Made by a program: the position numbers and the translations under genes. A stretch of 64,000 nt of DNA from Cladochytrium replicatum (lineage: Eukaryota > Chytridiomycota > Chytridiomycetes > Cladochytriales > Cladochytriaceae): NCBI GenBank assembly GCA_025526935.1, contig JAHLKD010000024.1:460830-524829 (forward strand). The letters are read 5' to 3'. Below, one piece after another: positions 11,411 through 23,623 of the stretch (positions are counted from its first letter, which is position 1; each line of letters opens with the position of its first letter). The notes beneath the pieces were generated by a model. It was not told the DNA's origin. It saw only the letters and a program-made list of their open reading frames with translations, and ran no database searches.

Positions 11411-12200
11411 TCAGTTGATCAATTCAAATAACACACAGGTTGTGGCTGTGCATGCATTTATTAGTGATTATTAGTTATTATATCTTCCCTTGCCAATGAC
11501 GGATACCCGCACCATTTAAGGAAATTTAGCAATAATAGCCTTTGTGAGCGACACCCACTTTGTCGTTGATATTTCTTTTATTTTATAATATTTTCATGGA
11601 ATATTTATGAGTAAATATTACGAGGATATAAAGATCATTTCAGCAGAACCCCGATTTGTGTACAAAACGAGCCAATGTGCTGATTATTAGTGAGTTTTTG
11701 TGAGAATGGGTGTTTTTTGTTGATTTGGTTGCTTACCTATTCTTTCAGAATTCAAAATCATTGACAATATCTTCCGTATTGGTATCTTTAGTGATTGTAT
11801 GGGTACTCTTCCCAAAGATCTTCAATTTCGAGAAAATAAACCGCGAATGCGTAGTGATGTTTTTGTCGTTATTGCTCTCATAGAATCCATATGTGATTTA
11901 GCCTGCGACAAATACAACCGGTCCCGGAATCAGGATGTCAATCCATGCTTCCGGTGTGATCGTGGTTCCTTCAGGATCGAAACTAAATCCATAAACTAAT
12001 TTACATATTTCAACTCTCCTCAACCAACCATTAATAGTAATTGAGTGTTCCGTAAGTTTCATACAAACTAAAATAACATTCAGAGATAACATAGAGTGGG
12101 TCCGAATGTATTGGTGCTGTGTTTTAGAGATCTTCTGCCGTCGCGACGTTCTTGCAAGATCAATGGTGGTGTTTCTTCCGTTTAAATCACTTGAGTCTCA
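11411..12200. other. AT-rich intergenic region
   Basis: About 800 bp, partly very AT-rich (11,450-11,660), upstream of the small minus-strand gene. No supported coding frame, repeat or RNA gene. Confidence 0.55.
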
Positions 12201-12809
12201 CTAATATCTCAATAGCCCTCCTTCAAAATCTTCTTCGTTGGCGTGGCCCTTTCGCACTTTCGGTGCAAATCTTCGGTCCCCGACCGTGATCATCTCAAGG
12301 CAAGTCGTCAGGTCACCAAAGTCCAAGTCGATCATCTCCTCGCTGACAATATCGTTGGTCCCTTTCTAACACATTGGAATGTACAACTTCCACAGACCAT
12401 CATCTCGCTATCATAGTCTCTCCGCTGCCCACCTAAATCGACAAGCTTGAAATTCCAATCAAGTTGACAAGACGCGATCCCGGCAACTTCTCTCTCGTTC
12501 CACACCCTTGAGCAGGTGGTTCTCGTTCGAGATTGATAGCACAGCGGTTGCCAATTGGAACCGCGAGCTTTTCCCTAACGTGGCTCTCTGGTCTGTTCCC
12601 CCAAACAGGGTGTGAATCGCAGTTAAAAGACGCTCAAAAAATTTCAGCTCACCAAGATCGGCGCTGTCATTTGAGCGTTCCAGCACGGAGAGCGTCGAAC
12701 ATAGCTCACCCAGCACAAGGTCAGGGTCCGTGGGTCGAAGTCTGCGAGTGTTTGGCGCAAGCAATGCAAGCAATAGTAAGCAACGGCAAGCAATGGCAAG
12801 CATCCGCAA
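12201..12809 (-). pseudogene. Unrecognised coding-like remnant on the minus strand
   Basis: Two minus-strand stretches look coding. One spans about 12,760-12,465 (PDLVLGELCSTLSVLERSND, later RFQLATAVLSISNENHLLKG). The other is at 12,370-12,201 (DIVSEEMIDLDFGDL, later FAPKVRKGHANEEDFEGG, ending in a stop). Between them stops appear in all frames with no convincing intron. This could be a decayed gene or a poorly spliced fungal-specific gene. No family recognised. Confidence 0.28.
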
Positions 12810-12832
12810 GCAGTGGCCAGCGGCGGCAAGCT
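12757..12832. repeat. Degenerate GCAAGCAATG-type short tandem repeat
   Basis: At least six diverged copies of a roughly 10-11 bp unit (GCAAGCAATG, GTAAGCAACG, GCAAGCAGTG and similar) run in a row on the plus strand. Related AGCAAG.AATGG motifs recur at 51,575-51,590 and 51,890-51,902. Confidence 0.8.
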
Positions 12833-14528
12833 CATCGACTTTGAGGATTGACGGATAACAGCAGGTGTATCACAGGCACCTTATTATGTTATGTTAATTC
12901 TTTCTTTGGTACCCAGTTCGCATACTGGTCGGCACACCAGGTCGATACAATCTGTGCTGGTTTACTTTTACGCTCCCAAGACCAGCTCAAGCCGCCAAGA
13001 TGCAATCTCGTCGGCCTCTCTAGTTTTATACCCTCAGGACGCTCTTCTATTCCGAAGACGGCGGCACAGCCCAGTTGGATTGCGAGATTCTCGAGCAACT
13101 ACTGGATTTACGGATCTTTGCTCTCTGCATCCTTCCCCACGAAAATGTAGGTATCTCTCAGTCTTGAAACTTCAGCTTACCACATTTCGCTACATTCCAG
13201 AATCTTTCCTTTGTGCCACTTGTGTGAGGATGGCTGGTAAATGTTACCTTATTTCGCTTTTTGTTCTCAATCGCTTTTGTTTCCCTGAACTCAGCGGCTT
13301 ATGGTTCAAGGTTGGCTCGACAACCATTGTGCCTCGGACTTCCCGATTCCGTTGGCCTCTCTCGTCTCGTCCGTCCAAGTGCATCGGCCAAGGACGGTGC
13401 TGTGGGTTCAGCCATCCAGTATGTACGCAGAAAGCGTCGAATTTGGCTCCCCCTGCACATATTTGTAGGTTACATCCATTGGGCAAGCTTCAGGACAAGC
13501 TAGTGCAAGGTCAGGATACTGAGGGTAATGGGCGGAGAGCGATGGGATCATAAGTGAGGAATCAAATCGCTCTAGAGAAAATTTAGGTGTCGGCTGATAA
13601 GTTGCTTGGGCTGCTTGTTGATGTCGTTTTGTATTCATGAGATGGGATTTGGACCATTTTGGTAACACGGGGTTGGTTTGGTGGGTTTATTTGAATGCGT
13701 AGTGCTTTTCACCTTATTCCGAGTCCAACACAGAAGAAATGAGTGTCGGAGTGGAATAGGACTTGTGAGAACTTCCTGAATACTCACTGATCGAATGGGG
13801 ACCCGCGGAAGGCTAACGAGCGGCCCGCCTGTGCCATCCAGACTCGGAGATGATATATGTTGCTGAAAGCCCTTCACCGTGGTGGAGATTGCAGTGACGT
13901 TTCTGTTCTTGCCGATCTTGGAGAGAGATATTAGTAATGGGATGTATTATAAAAGAGACTAACAACAGGATTTATAGGTTGACGGACGGTGCACGCCGAC
14001 AATGCACGGACCAAGGAGAACAACATCATCGGACATGTCAGGAAGGAGGAGATGGATGCCAACGTAGATGAGCTCGAGGATCAGAGGCGTCAACGGATTT
14101 AGGAAGTGCGTGGTTGTCAGCAGGAATGACGGGAACGTATATGAAACTAAGAGTATAGAAGGAAGAAAGGAGGGTAGAAGTGATGGGGTGATCTGTCGGG
14201 GAGGGTTTACCTCAATACATTTGCTTTTGTTTTCTTCTGGGCTTGCGGCGACACATGTTTTGCCGGGCACCTGCATGGTGCAAATGTTGCTCCCCGACTT
14301 ATTTGGGGATGTTTAAAGATTAACTGCCATAACATCAATGCTTTCATTTTCTTTAACACCAACAAAACACCAGCTGGTAAGTTTTGGATTGTGAGTTTAG
14401 ATCGCGGGGGACGGATTGGGACAATACTAAAGTCTCTCCCGTTATTGTTTTCTCCCGTTATTGTTTTCATGAACATGTGTATTAAGAAACAAAGCGGAGC
14501 ATTTTGACATTCAAGTCATATCTAACAT
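12833..14528. other. Long region without a supported gene
   Basis: Roughly 1.7 kb between the remnant and the GST gene. A 220-codon plus-strand frame (12,891-13,553) and several opposing minus-strand frames (13,668-13,408 and 13,486-13,244) are present, but none has recognisable motifs or an intron structure that extends it. I cannot decide whether a fast-evolving gene is hidden here. Confidence 0.4.
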
Positions 14529-15224
14529 TTACTTCTCCGCGGCCATCGCAGCGCGGGCAGCCTTGACGTTCTCGAGGTTGTTAAAGTTGTCCAAGTAAGC
14601 GACGACATTCTTGTATGCCGAGATGTCAACGCCAACGTATCCAGTCCATCCGAGGATAGTGCCACAGTAAGCGTCCGCAACGGTGAAATGGTCGCCAACC
14701 AAGTACTTCTTTCCACCGGAAAGCTCAACGTCGTTGAGGTAGGTCAGACGCCTGTTGGCGGCGGCGGTGAAGAAAGCCTTCTGCTCAGCAGTTAGGGTGG
14801 GGTTGAAGTGCGCTCCGATCGAGGTGTGGAGCTCGGAGGAGAGCCAGTTGAGCTTGGACTGGAGGAGGTAGCGCGCTGAAGTGCCGTTCGCTGGCGCAAG
14901 GTTCGAAGTCGAGTTCAGATCCGCGATATACTGAAGCGAGGCGGAGTTTTCGTTGAGGAGGGTGCCGTCAGCGAGAACCAAGCCGGGAACGTTGCCCTTG
15001 GGGTTGATCTTGTAGTACTGGGAAAAGATCAGTTAACGATCATTCAATTCAAGCTTGTTTTGTGGGTATACATCAGCCTGGGCATTTGGGCCCTTGAGGA
15101 CAATGTGGGACCGGATGTCGGTTTCGTTGGGAACGACCTTCGAAGGGATCAGACCTGCGGTGTGGGCGGAGATGTAGGAGGCAGCACCGCACGACGTTTG
15201 TGTGTAGAAGAGATGAGTAGCCAT
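14529..15224 (-). CDS. Glutathione S-transferase-like protein
   Basis: Exons 15224-15072 and 15017-14529 with a 54-nt intron yield 213 residues, the usual GST length. The N-terminal thioredoxin-like half begins MATHLFYTQTSCGAASYISA, with Cys12 at the position of the beta-class cysteine. It continues through the splice into YYKINPKGNVPGLVLADGTL and LLNENSASLQYIADL, the glutathione-binding cis-Pro and E/S-S motifs in bacterial-like order. The C-terminal helical half contains FTVADAYCGTILGW, the GST N-capping box (S/T-x-x-D). Family role: cytosolic conjugation of glutathione to electrophiles, or peroxide reduction. Similarity to the bacterial beta class is by eye. Substrate unknown. Confidence 0.88.
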
Positions 15225-15390
15225 TTCGATCTGGAACTTGATCTTTTGCAGGAAGTACGCGCTTTTATTGTGGGGGAGGGGTGTGGCGTATGCCCAGTCA
15301 ATTGAAGAATAGATGACAAACAGCAACGCGTGAGGAAAAACTTTCGAACCAGGTAATACTATTTTAGGTCATCGTTAAATTTGAGCTAAA

Positions 15391-17377
15391 TCAGGCTGAG
15401 GAAACTTTGACGAGGTGTGCCAAGATGTCCACCTTTGTAACAACGTGCTTGACTGCAACATCGCCCTTTTCTGTCACAACCGCAAACGAGTGCTTATCGA
15501 AAAATTTGGTTAAGGAATCCAGAGGAGTGTCCTCTGTGATTTCGACAAACTTGGTACGTTTGAACGTGAACATGGGACCATCTTTCAGGACGTCCGTGAT
15601 CTGGATTCTTCTTGACTGGATCTTGGCAAGAAGGTTTCCTGCAGAACCCACGAAAGGATTCAATACACGGCGTGATGTTCAATGACCGTTTACCTAGTGT
15701 TACCAGACCAACAAGCTGTTTTGAAGAGGCCGAAGCGGTCACGGGCAACTGATCGAAACCCTTCGCTTGAAGAATGTCAATCGCTTCTTTCACGGTGGTC
15801 TAAATATTGATGATTTGTAACAAGGAACGAACCAATGCAACGATTTAATCTCACCAACTGGGGGACCGTAACAGCCACGGGGAGGTGGAGATCCTTGATT
15901 TTGGCACCTTTGAATGTGACCTGCTCTGCCGCCTTCTCCTTCTCCACCTGCTGCTCGTCAGTGAAGCCGTGTGTCTTCATCCAGTCATCACTAAAACGTA
16001 AGCTGAGTCAGTGTCGCGAGAGGTAATAAAAAATATCATTGCTCACTTCAAGAACTTGGTCATGTAGTTACGAACGGAGTCTGGCAAAATCACAACGCAT
16101 CGCTGACCCTTCTTCAGGCTCCTGGCAGCCTTCAAAGCGCCCACCAGAGCCGTTCCTGATGACCCGCCGACCAGCAATCCTTCCTCGCGGATCAAGCGGC
16201 GAGCCATGATGAAGGCTTCTTTGTCATCCGTTTTCACCCACTCATCGACATATTGGCGTTCCAGGACCTGAGGAACAAAGTCGTACCCAATACCCTCGAC
16301 CTGGTATGAGTGGACTCCCTCCTTGTTCAAAGCATCAGGGTGAGCCAAGATGGATCCGTTAGGATCCACACCAACAACCTGAACCAAAACTGTCAGCTCA
16401 GAAGTGAGCCATATTGCAAGACCTATACCTTGATACCAGGAATTTTCTCCTTTAGCTTCTTTGCTGTTCCGGCAATTGTTCCACCGGTACCAGCGCCGGC
16501 AACAAACATATCAATCTTGCCGCCGCACTGCGCGATGATTTCCTCAGCGGTCCCTTATAGCTAGCTGTATGAGAACAACACAAGAAAATGCGCACATAAA
16601 TGCAGGTACCTTCATAGTGGGCAAGTGGGTTGTAGATGTTTGAGTATTGGTCCGGAATCAAAGAGTTCGGGATCTCCTTGTTGAGACGTTTCGCGACACC
16701 TTAGATCGAGCAAAAATCAATATCATTTGGAAATGAATGAGTCCAGATTCGGCCCACCAATGTGAGAGTCAGGGGAATCCCACGCGGCCTCAGTAGGCGT
16801 GCGAATGATTTCGGCACCAAGGGCTTTCAAAACATCGACCTTTTCTTTGCTCATCTTTTCCGGCAACGTGATGATTGTCCGGTATCCTTTGACAGCACCA
16901 GCGAGAGCAAGACCGATACCAGTGTTTCCTGAAGTTGGCTATAAGACAAAAAATAAGAGTCATTTATGAAGAGCGATAAACTAAGCAAAGGACAATCCTG
17001 GAGAGCGACGCAAGATAGCCCTGTCCTCACAACTGCTCGAGAGCAAAACAATGAATCCTACCTCGATCAGTGTGCTGACTCCGGGTTTGATGGTACCGGC
17101 CTTCTCAGCCTCTTCAACCATGCGCTTCCCAATGCGGTCCTTAACCGAGCCTCCAGCGTTAAAGTACTCGCATTTGACCACTTCAGTAAAGGAGGACCAA
17201 GGAATCAAAGGTAGAACAAATTACAAGGTACAGAGTCGTACCAACTTCGCATTCAATTCCCATAGACTCAGGAATCCTGTTCAGACGGACACATGGGGTT
17301 CCTCCGATGTGCTCGAGGATGTTGTCCAGGATCCTGTTCCGCTCGCATCCCCTGCTCATCTTTTCTGCAGTTCGCAA
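15391..17377 (-). CDS. CYS4: Cystathionine beta-synthase (pyridoxal-phosphate enzyme with C-terminal CBS domain)
   Basis: Nine exons: 17377-17242, 17180-17062, 16938-16758, 16699-16610, 16553-16429, 16378-16047, 15990-15855, 15799-15694, 15638-15391. They sum to 1473 nt, 490 residues, a normal fungal size, and every phase closes. The catalytic core has [11 protein letters not shown] with the expected PLP-binding lysine at about residue 59, [14 protein letters not shown] (substrate loop), [14 protein letters not shown] (phosphate loop) and [14 protein letters not shown]. The C-terminal regulatory part carries paired CBS motifs ([18 protein letters not shown] and [18 protein letters not shown]). 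It condenses serine and homocysteine to cystathionine in transsulfuration. There is no heme-binding N-terminal extension, as in yeast. The start at 17377 lies 40 bp from the divergent start at 17417; Met at 17359 is an alternative. Confidence 0.95.
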
Positions 17378-17416
17378 ATTTCAAGTGTTGGAGTTCAAGC
17401 CACGCCAGTCGACACC

Positions 17417-17644
17417 ATGCCGCAATCCCGCACACACGGGTCTCGACAGCCGAAAGGGTCGACTGCGGTGGTTGCACAAGCCAGCAGCAGTCAGCAGTCG
17501 ACTGGTGCGCTCGTCTTCGGGGCAATTACACATATCCTGCGTGACTGGATCATCGTACCGTTCGTCAGCGGGTTCGCTCAGGGAGGGTTTAATGCTTTCA
17601 TTCGACGACCGAGGAAGACAGCAAAACAACCTGCAAAAATTTGA
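17417..17644 (+). CDS. Small single-pass membrane protein, unrecognised
   Basis: A 75-codon uninterrupted frame starts in good context (CACCATGCC). It begins with a Ser/Gln-rich hydrophilic part, then one hydrophobic segment (about residues 30-60, GALVFGAITHILRDWIIVPF), and ends with a strongly basic tail (RRPRKTAKQPAKI). A short protein with one TM segment and a basic tail resembles small mitochondrial or ER tail-anchored components, but no family is assigned. It is divergent from cystathionine beta-synthase with start codons only 40 bp apart. It could be an artefact of chance openness, but the composition change at the ATG favours a gene. Confidence 0.5.
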   Translation: MPQSRTHGSRQPKGSTAVVAQASSSQQSTGALVFGAITHILRDWIIVPFVSGFAQGGFNAFIRRPRKTAKQPAKI

Positions 17645-18027
17645 GAAGCCTTGGATATGTGAATGGTCGTGAATCTGTACACCATGAGTTAATTGATTAT
17701 TCGAGCTGGTTTGAAATTATAATCCTTGAAAAGAAATATTAGGACTGCATGATTAAAAAAAATTACTCTGTCTGGTATGCTGAGGTACATCTTGCTTACG
17801 ACTTTGCTGCCGATCTCTGTTTTTCGCTGTGAGTGTGACGTATCATCGTGCTTCCAAGCACTATTGACCACGTGGACGTCCGATACCCCACGTGACTTCA
17901 GTTCAACTCACAAAATTTGATCCGTACAGTGGCCCAGCTACCCAAAGGCACTTTGCGGGAAAAAGGTGTGTGTTGTGCGCAAGAGTCCGGAAGGTTGCAT
18001 AGCTAACCTTGTACGATAGACTCAGCA
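17645..18027. other. Intergenic region upstream of the PB1/ZZ/UBA gene
   Basis: About 380 bp between the small membrane-protein ORF and the start at 18028. It includes CACGTG-containing stretches near 17,870-17,895. No gene seen. Confidence 0.5.
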
Positions 18028-20103
18028 ATGGCCGCCGCGATATCCGCAAAAATCTTATTTGAAAACCAGCTCCGAAAGGTGCAATTGACGGCCGGTCCAA
18101 GCTCTTCCGCTATCTCTTGGGCCCAGTTGACTTCCCGATTGGAGGACTTGTTCAAGTTTCCCTCGTCATTCAAAACCTTCCAGTTGACTTACACGGACGA
18201 TGATGGCGACACCATTGTCATTGATTCTGACAGGCCTGTCTTGTTATCAGAGGATGTCGATATATTTTAACAGGTTTTTAATATTAGGGAGCTTTCCGAT
18301 GTCGTCACCTTTTCCAAACGAGACGGACAGACTTCACTGCGATTCAATCTCTCCATTGGTAATTCGCCCGTGCTAGGGGTGAAAAATGCGTCTCTCGTAG
18401 CACCCGGTGCCGAACAGCTAAGCGACGATTCAGATGTCGACCCCGATTTTGTTCTTGTCTCTCCGCCTAGCTCGCCGCGCTCATCCTCCGAGCCGTCCCA
18501 ATTTGAGCCGGAAAGCCCCATTGAGCGAAGGGATGAAATCAGTGAAATACACTCCCGCAGCATCGGAACAGCCTACCCAGCCTTTCAAAATGAAGCACTT
18601 GCCATTGTGAAGGAGACGGAGGAATTCAATTCTGAAGATTCACCTTCAACTGTTACGCCAGCTGCTGTTGTGGAAACTCCCAGCGATGGAGATGCCGCGG
18701 ATGTGTTTCCCATTTCTGACATCCCAGAGATCGAACCAACTCTTTTGGTGGTTCCGTCAGTGCAGCCCAGCGAAGAGGCCGTCCAAGATAGCCAAGTCGA
18801 TGATGACAAGCCGAGCCAAATTGACCTTATCAGTTTCACTGACGAGTCAGTAGCGGAAGTGGAGCAAGTTGCAACAGAAGACAAAAGCCAAGTTGAGACT
18901 GATGGTTTAGCGACCCAGTTATCCCAGCCAGAAGCCAGAGAGCAGGCTCGTCAGCAGCCAGTGTACGAGGATCTCGACTCCTTTATTGCTGACACTCAAC
19001 CTCTCATCAACAATATTATCGAAAGATTGGAATCCAACCCTCACTTTATTTCGTAAGTTCGACAATGGACTGCTTTCAAAGTTAACATGCGTTGCAGAGG
19101 ATTATTGTCGCGCTTTGAGAGCCAGCTCTCAGGTTCCAACTGGGGAATTGCTGTTCTGCCTCCTCAAGCACTCCACCTCTCTTCGTCAAGTGCAACACAA
19201 TGGGGAATGGCCGACATCCATCCCCAGCCTTCTACCCCGACGGAGCAAGTTCGGAGCAGAGCTTTAAACAGGTTGCTCGGAGTGAACAAGCCAACCACCG
19301 TTCCCACCACGAACTGGAGCGGCGTGATCTGCGATGTGTGCAACAAAGTCAGCTTTTCTGGAGCTCGCTACAAGTGTGCTGAGTGCTACGACTTTGACAT
19401 GTGCGGCCAGTGCCACGACGACGGAGCTTTCCACCAGCACACTACCTTTGACGCTGTCCGCAGCATCAACGACGTCTGGCGCAACATCGAGTGCGACGGC
19501 TGTGGAGTTCGCAGCTTGTTTGGCAAACGATACAAGTGCGCAGTGTGCAGAGATTACGACCTTTGCAGCCGCTGCTTTGGCTCAGGGAAGATCGAACATG
19601 AGGCTTCGCACGGCTTTGTTGCACTTGAGAAAGTCGCGAGGGCAGTTGAGGCTACCCAAAGCTCTGCGCCGTCAGCTGAACCCGTAGCCCCGACCACAGC
19701 TGCATCTTCGTCTCAGGTTTCTGCACCAGCTCCTTCAACATTTGAAGTCCCCATTTCTCGGGTTTCGTCGGTTGGTGCACCTCCGCCTCTCCCGCCGTAC
19801 CCCGGAACTGCTAATGTTTCCGATGTCCGCATGCCCGGAAATTTCCCATCTGAGCCAGTCGCTCCGCACCCGCCTACAGAGCAAAACCAACGGTCTAGGC
19901 GAGCTCCAGAGAACAGGACTTACGCCAATGTGTTCGAGGACGCTCTTGTAAGCCACAACCTGCGTGAATGCCGTGAAATGTTGGCGTCTATGGGCTACTC
20001 GGGTCTTATTGATGACGACGTTCTGGTTCCGCTCTTGGAGCGCCATGACGGCGATGTTGGTGACGTCGTGCGTTACCTTTTGGACGAGGGGCTGATCGCT
20101 TGA
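18028..20103 (+). CDS. PB1-ZZ-ZZ-UBA protein, p62/NBR1-like selective autophagy receptor candidate
   Basis: Exons 18028-18242, 18288-19052 and 19098-20103, with two 45-nt introns, give 661 residues. Residues about 6-85 form a PB1-like domain with the acidic YTDDDGDTIVIDSD (OPCA) motif. A long acidic, Ser/Pro-rich linker follows. Two ZZ zinc fingers sit near 402-450 (CDVCNKVSFSGARYKCAECY) and 461-510 (CDGCGVRSLFGKRYKCAVC). The last 45 residues look like a UBA domain (MLASMGYSGLIDDDVLVPLL). PB1 plus ZZ plus UBA is the architecture of SQSTM1/NBR1 receptors that link ubiquitinated cargo to Atg8. A candidate LIR, FVLV at about 126-129, follows the acidic run DDSDVDPD; YEDL is a second. No NBR1 four-tryptophan domain is seen. 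Intron 1 is a multiple of three but has an in-frame TAA, so retention would truncate. Confidence 0.88.
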
Positions 20104-20448
20104 GTTGCGTCACTGTTTTCCTTTCCACCGCTTCCGCACCGTGTATTATTTGACTGGCCAATTATCATGTCTTTTTATTGTATATTGGTGTTTCTCATCC
20201 TCAAGGAGTTGACATTTCTGCGAGGATGCTGTTCCACGAAGTATTTTATTCTTAGCTGTACAAGAGGGAAGTACCAACGACGTTCAACAGTTGTGTCGTT
20301 GCTATTGTTCGCTAATGCCTCATTCTTTACAAACGTTTCAACAAACAAAAATCGATCATTTTACGACATTTTCTATTATATCCTTAAGCAGCAGAAAAAG
20401 AGGAAATTGAGCAAAAGGAGATAAATCGGTGCCTGCGGCAAACGACCC
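20104..20448. other. Convergent 3' intergenic region
   Basis: The PB1/ZZ/UBA gene (plus) and the two-TM gene (minus) converge here. About 345 bp with no coding support; presumably both 3' UTRs. Confidence 0.6.
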
Positions 20449-21673
20449 TTATTGGGGGAGGACATGCCGTTGGCGTTGTTGATATTGTTGGTATGACAGA
20501 TTTGGATGATGTGAACCCCGTCTCCGCCTGAAATCTGCTGGTGCACTGATCGCCAACTGGGAAAAATTGGTTAATCTTTGATAGAACGATGCCCACCGTC
20601 TAAGAGAATACGCACCTCTATATCTCTGACCCAAAACTTGGCGAACGCCGCACCAATATTTCCCATAACCGACCGCACGGGAACGCTAACCAGGATCACC
20701 CGGACAAGCAATAAACACCCAATGCCGATCCACAAGCTCGTATACTCCATCGGCGCATCATCCGCACGCACCCATAGTGGATCGTCACCATCCTCCGGCG
20801 ATATGCTGAAATCCGTCGGCAGTATGACGTATTGAAGGGGGGGCTGAGGTTTGTACACCTGCTTTTGGATCTGCTGAGACTCAGGGACCATCGGCGCCTT
20901 TCGAATCTGCAATGCGAGGAACCTGTCAGCTAGGGGGACGAGCAGATCATTTTGGCGCGGGAGAGGTTCCGGTCGTGCGCTTCGCGACAGGCGGAAAACA
21001 GACGACATTGATTTGTCAGTTCGAGGAGCTGGAGACACGTTGGAGGAGTACGTATACAACAGGTTGAACGAGCACAGTGCTTCGTTGAATTCGGGGGCAA
21101 GGTCTGCATCGGTAACGTTATAATCCCAAAAGAATTCATCTGGAAAGCACAATCAACCATGCATTGGAATACAACCCGTTAAATTCGACGCACCCTTGGG
21201 GTTGTAAACGATGGTTTCCTCTGCATTCACGGATAATCCCCCATCTTTTCCTCCTGCGCATCGCAAACCTTCCATATCATATTGGTCAGGCCATACTCTC
21301 AATCGTGCGATGCACATTGGCCTACCTATCGTCATCTGTACCCGGTAAAAGTTCCTTCGCTTTTGAATGCCGCCGCCTTTGTACTCCAGGGTCATGTTCA
21401 CTATCTCCCCAACATAGATTGCCTTTGCCGTTGATGGCGCGCCGAACCATATGTGAAGTGCATCACTCTTTGTTTGAACTGCGTCGAGTACTCGGTCTTT
21501 TCGGATTTATAGCGGTTATTTAACAGTCCAAGTCTAATGAACCTGTTTGACTCACCGAAGAGCGACCATGCAAGGAGCACCAGAGCAAGTGCGGCGATCT
21601 GAAGGAGACCAATGAAGACTCGCCACATAGATAGCTGCTGCCAAATTTTTGGCCTACTTCGACGGAGCACCAC
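20449..21673 (-). CDS. Two-TM fungal membrane protein of unknown function
   Basis: Exons 21673-21556, 21478-21194, 21139-20616 and 20556-20449 (introns 77, 54, 59 nt) give 344 residues with phases that close. TM1 (about 17-38, MWRVFIGLLQIAALALVLLA) lies near the N-terminus. It is followed by a roughly 230-residue probably luminal or extracellular region with N-glycosylation-type NxT sites (NMT, NVT) and regular beta-like sequence. TM2 is near the C-terminus (YTSLWIGIGCLLLVRVILVS), and the tail is short, Arg/Gln-rich. This resembles uncharacterised fungal proteins with a large loop between two terminal TMs. I do not recognise a named family. Confidence 0.8.
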
Positions 21674-21810
21674 AGTGAGTTTGCCTTCACGTGTTTTGTC
21701 TGTGATTTCAACTTTATTTGGGGGGGGGGTTCGAAAGTATCGCGATTTTATTGTAATCCTTTAGGATAGCCTAAATTGATGTTCTGTCCTCCTTTACTTC
21801 TGCTTCCTTC

Positions 21811-22246
<436 letters not shown>

Positions 22247-22981
22247 AATGCAGATGATCGATTGTTGTGTTCAAAGCAACGCGTATCACGGGGAGCAGCG
22301 AAAAGCAACAAGATCATTACACTAAAAAATGACATTTCTGAGGGCGATTATTTCCAATGGAGCTGTCATTAAGATAAAAGAAAAGCATCAATCGCTATAA
22401 GGCAAAGCCCACTTTTCACATTTGCTCATAGTAAAAGCCAAAGAAATTCTCTTCAGCACAAGTCATTGCATGATAATTAATTCTGTTCAGCACTAGGAGA
22501 TAGTCATTCCATGAAAATTCATCGGTGCTTGCAGTCCATCAGTGCATACAATCAATAAAGCTTAGGGAGTTGTTTTAAATGTCATAATGTGTTGTGCTGA
22601 TATTGTGAGAATGTGAGTTAACTACTATGTTGAACGAAAAACAAAGCGCCAAATTCTTTCAGCATTCACTACATTTTGCATGTTTTGGTACATACCCAGA
22701 AGATGGATGTTCAATATTCTCGTTTTGTTTTATTTTGTTTGAACAGCAGTGAGAGTCCAAACAATCAACCAATAAAATGAAGGTTGAAGCAGATTGCTCC
22801 AATGTCATCAAAACTACTCAAATTATGAAGTCTTGCCTTCCGTTCATCCCTTTGTCTCCACATTCCAAAATACTTCTGGGATAAACTCTAATGAGCGAGG
22901 AAAAATAGATCAAACAATCTTTCTTGTAATCTATGGTTTCTACTCATTCCGAGCTTTACATACATCTGTCCGCAATTTCTC
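22247..22981. other. AT-rich intergenic region upstream of histone H4
   Basis: About 730 bp with no coding support. It should contain the H4 promoter at its left end. It marks the border between single-copy genes and the transposon-rich half. Confidence 0.55.
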
Positions 22982-23243
22982 CACCCCACGTTTGATGAGC
23001 ATGTAGACAACAGGTACCTTCAACCACCACAGAGATAACTGCCACCTGCGCAGACAACAGAGACTTACCTCAATTTCCAAAATATATAAACCGTTTGTAC
23101 ACGGAAAATGCGCACCCCACGTTTGATGAGCATGTAGACGACAGGTACCGTCAACCACCACAGGGATATCTGCCACCTGCGCAGACAGCAGAGACTTACT
23201 TTAAATTCCAAAATATATATACCGGTTGTACACGGAAAATGCG
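22982..23243. repeat. 131-bp tandem duplication abutting the tRNA-Phe gene
   Basis: The unit starting CACCCCACGTTTGATGAGC at 22982 recurs at 23113, with about ten scattered differences. The second unit ends 3 bp before the tRNA 3' end, so the duplicated block is the tRNA gene's downstream flank. It ends in ACACGGAAAATGCG, so on the tRNA strand a TTTT tract follows closely and could serve as the Pol III terminator. Confidence 0.93.
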
Positions 23244-23246
23244 TCT

Positions 23247-23320
23247 TGCGCCCTCCCGGGATTGAACCGGGGACCTTAAGATCTTCAGTCTTACGCTACT
23301 CCCAGCTGAGCTAAGGACGC
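23247..23320 (-). tRNA. tRNA-Phe(GAA): tRNA-Phe (GAA)
   Basis: The minus strand folds as a tRNA. The acceptor GCGTCCT pairs with AGGGCGC; the D arm is GCTCAGCTGGGAG.; the anticodon stem TAAGA/TCTTA has loop CTGAAGA (anticodon GAA); the T arm is CCCGG-TTCAATC-CCGGG; the discriminator is A. There is no intron. One extra base makes the D stem slightly irregular compared with other fungal tRNA-Phe genes. Confidence 0.88.
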
Positions 23321-23325
23321 CTATA

Positions 23326-23623
23326 ATAACTCATAGTGGCTCAGTCGGTACGAATGCGACTTTTCAAAGCTAAACTCCGCGGTTCGAATCCTATAGGGGA
23401 CTGGATTCGAATTTCCTACGAAATATATCTCTCGCAATATCGTGTCACGTGCAAGTACCGCGCCACACCTCCTTCGATTCGCCATTGCCTTCGCTCCTCT
23501 TTCCTACGGCTCGCACGGCTCCCCAAGTACTGAAGATTCCAAATCTTGGTTGAAGTACACGTGGGTGACATGTACTGATTAAGCATTGTCAATACATGTT
23601 ATAACATTCAAAAAAAAAAAAAA

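Noticed and set aside
14068-14316. 82-codon plus frame before the GST gene
   Set aside because: No motif, opposing frames equally open, and no splice extension.
17051-17416. Upstream extension of the small membrane-protein frame
   Set aside because: This part is antisense to cystathionine beta-synthase exons; only the part from ATG 17417 has its own character.
23330-23400. A second functional tRNA gene on the plus strand
   Set aside because: Box A and box B are present, but acceptor and anticodon stems do not pair and a poly(A) tail follows, so a SINE is a better reading.
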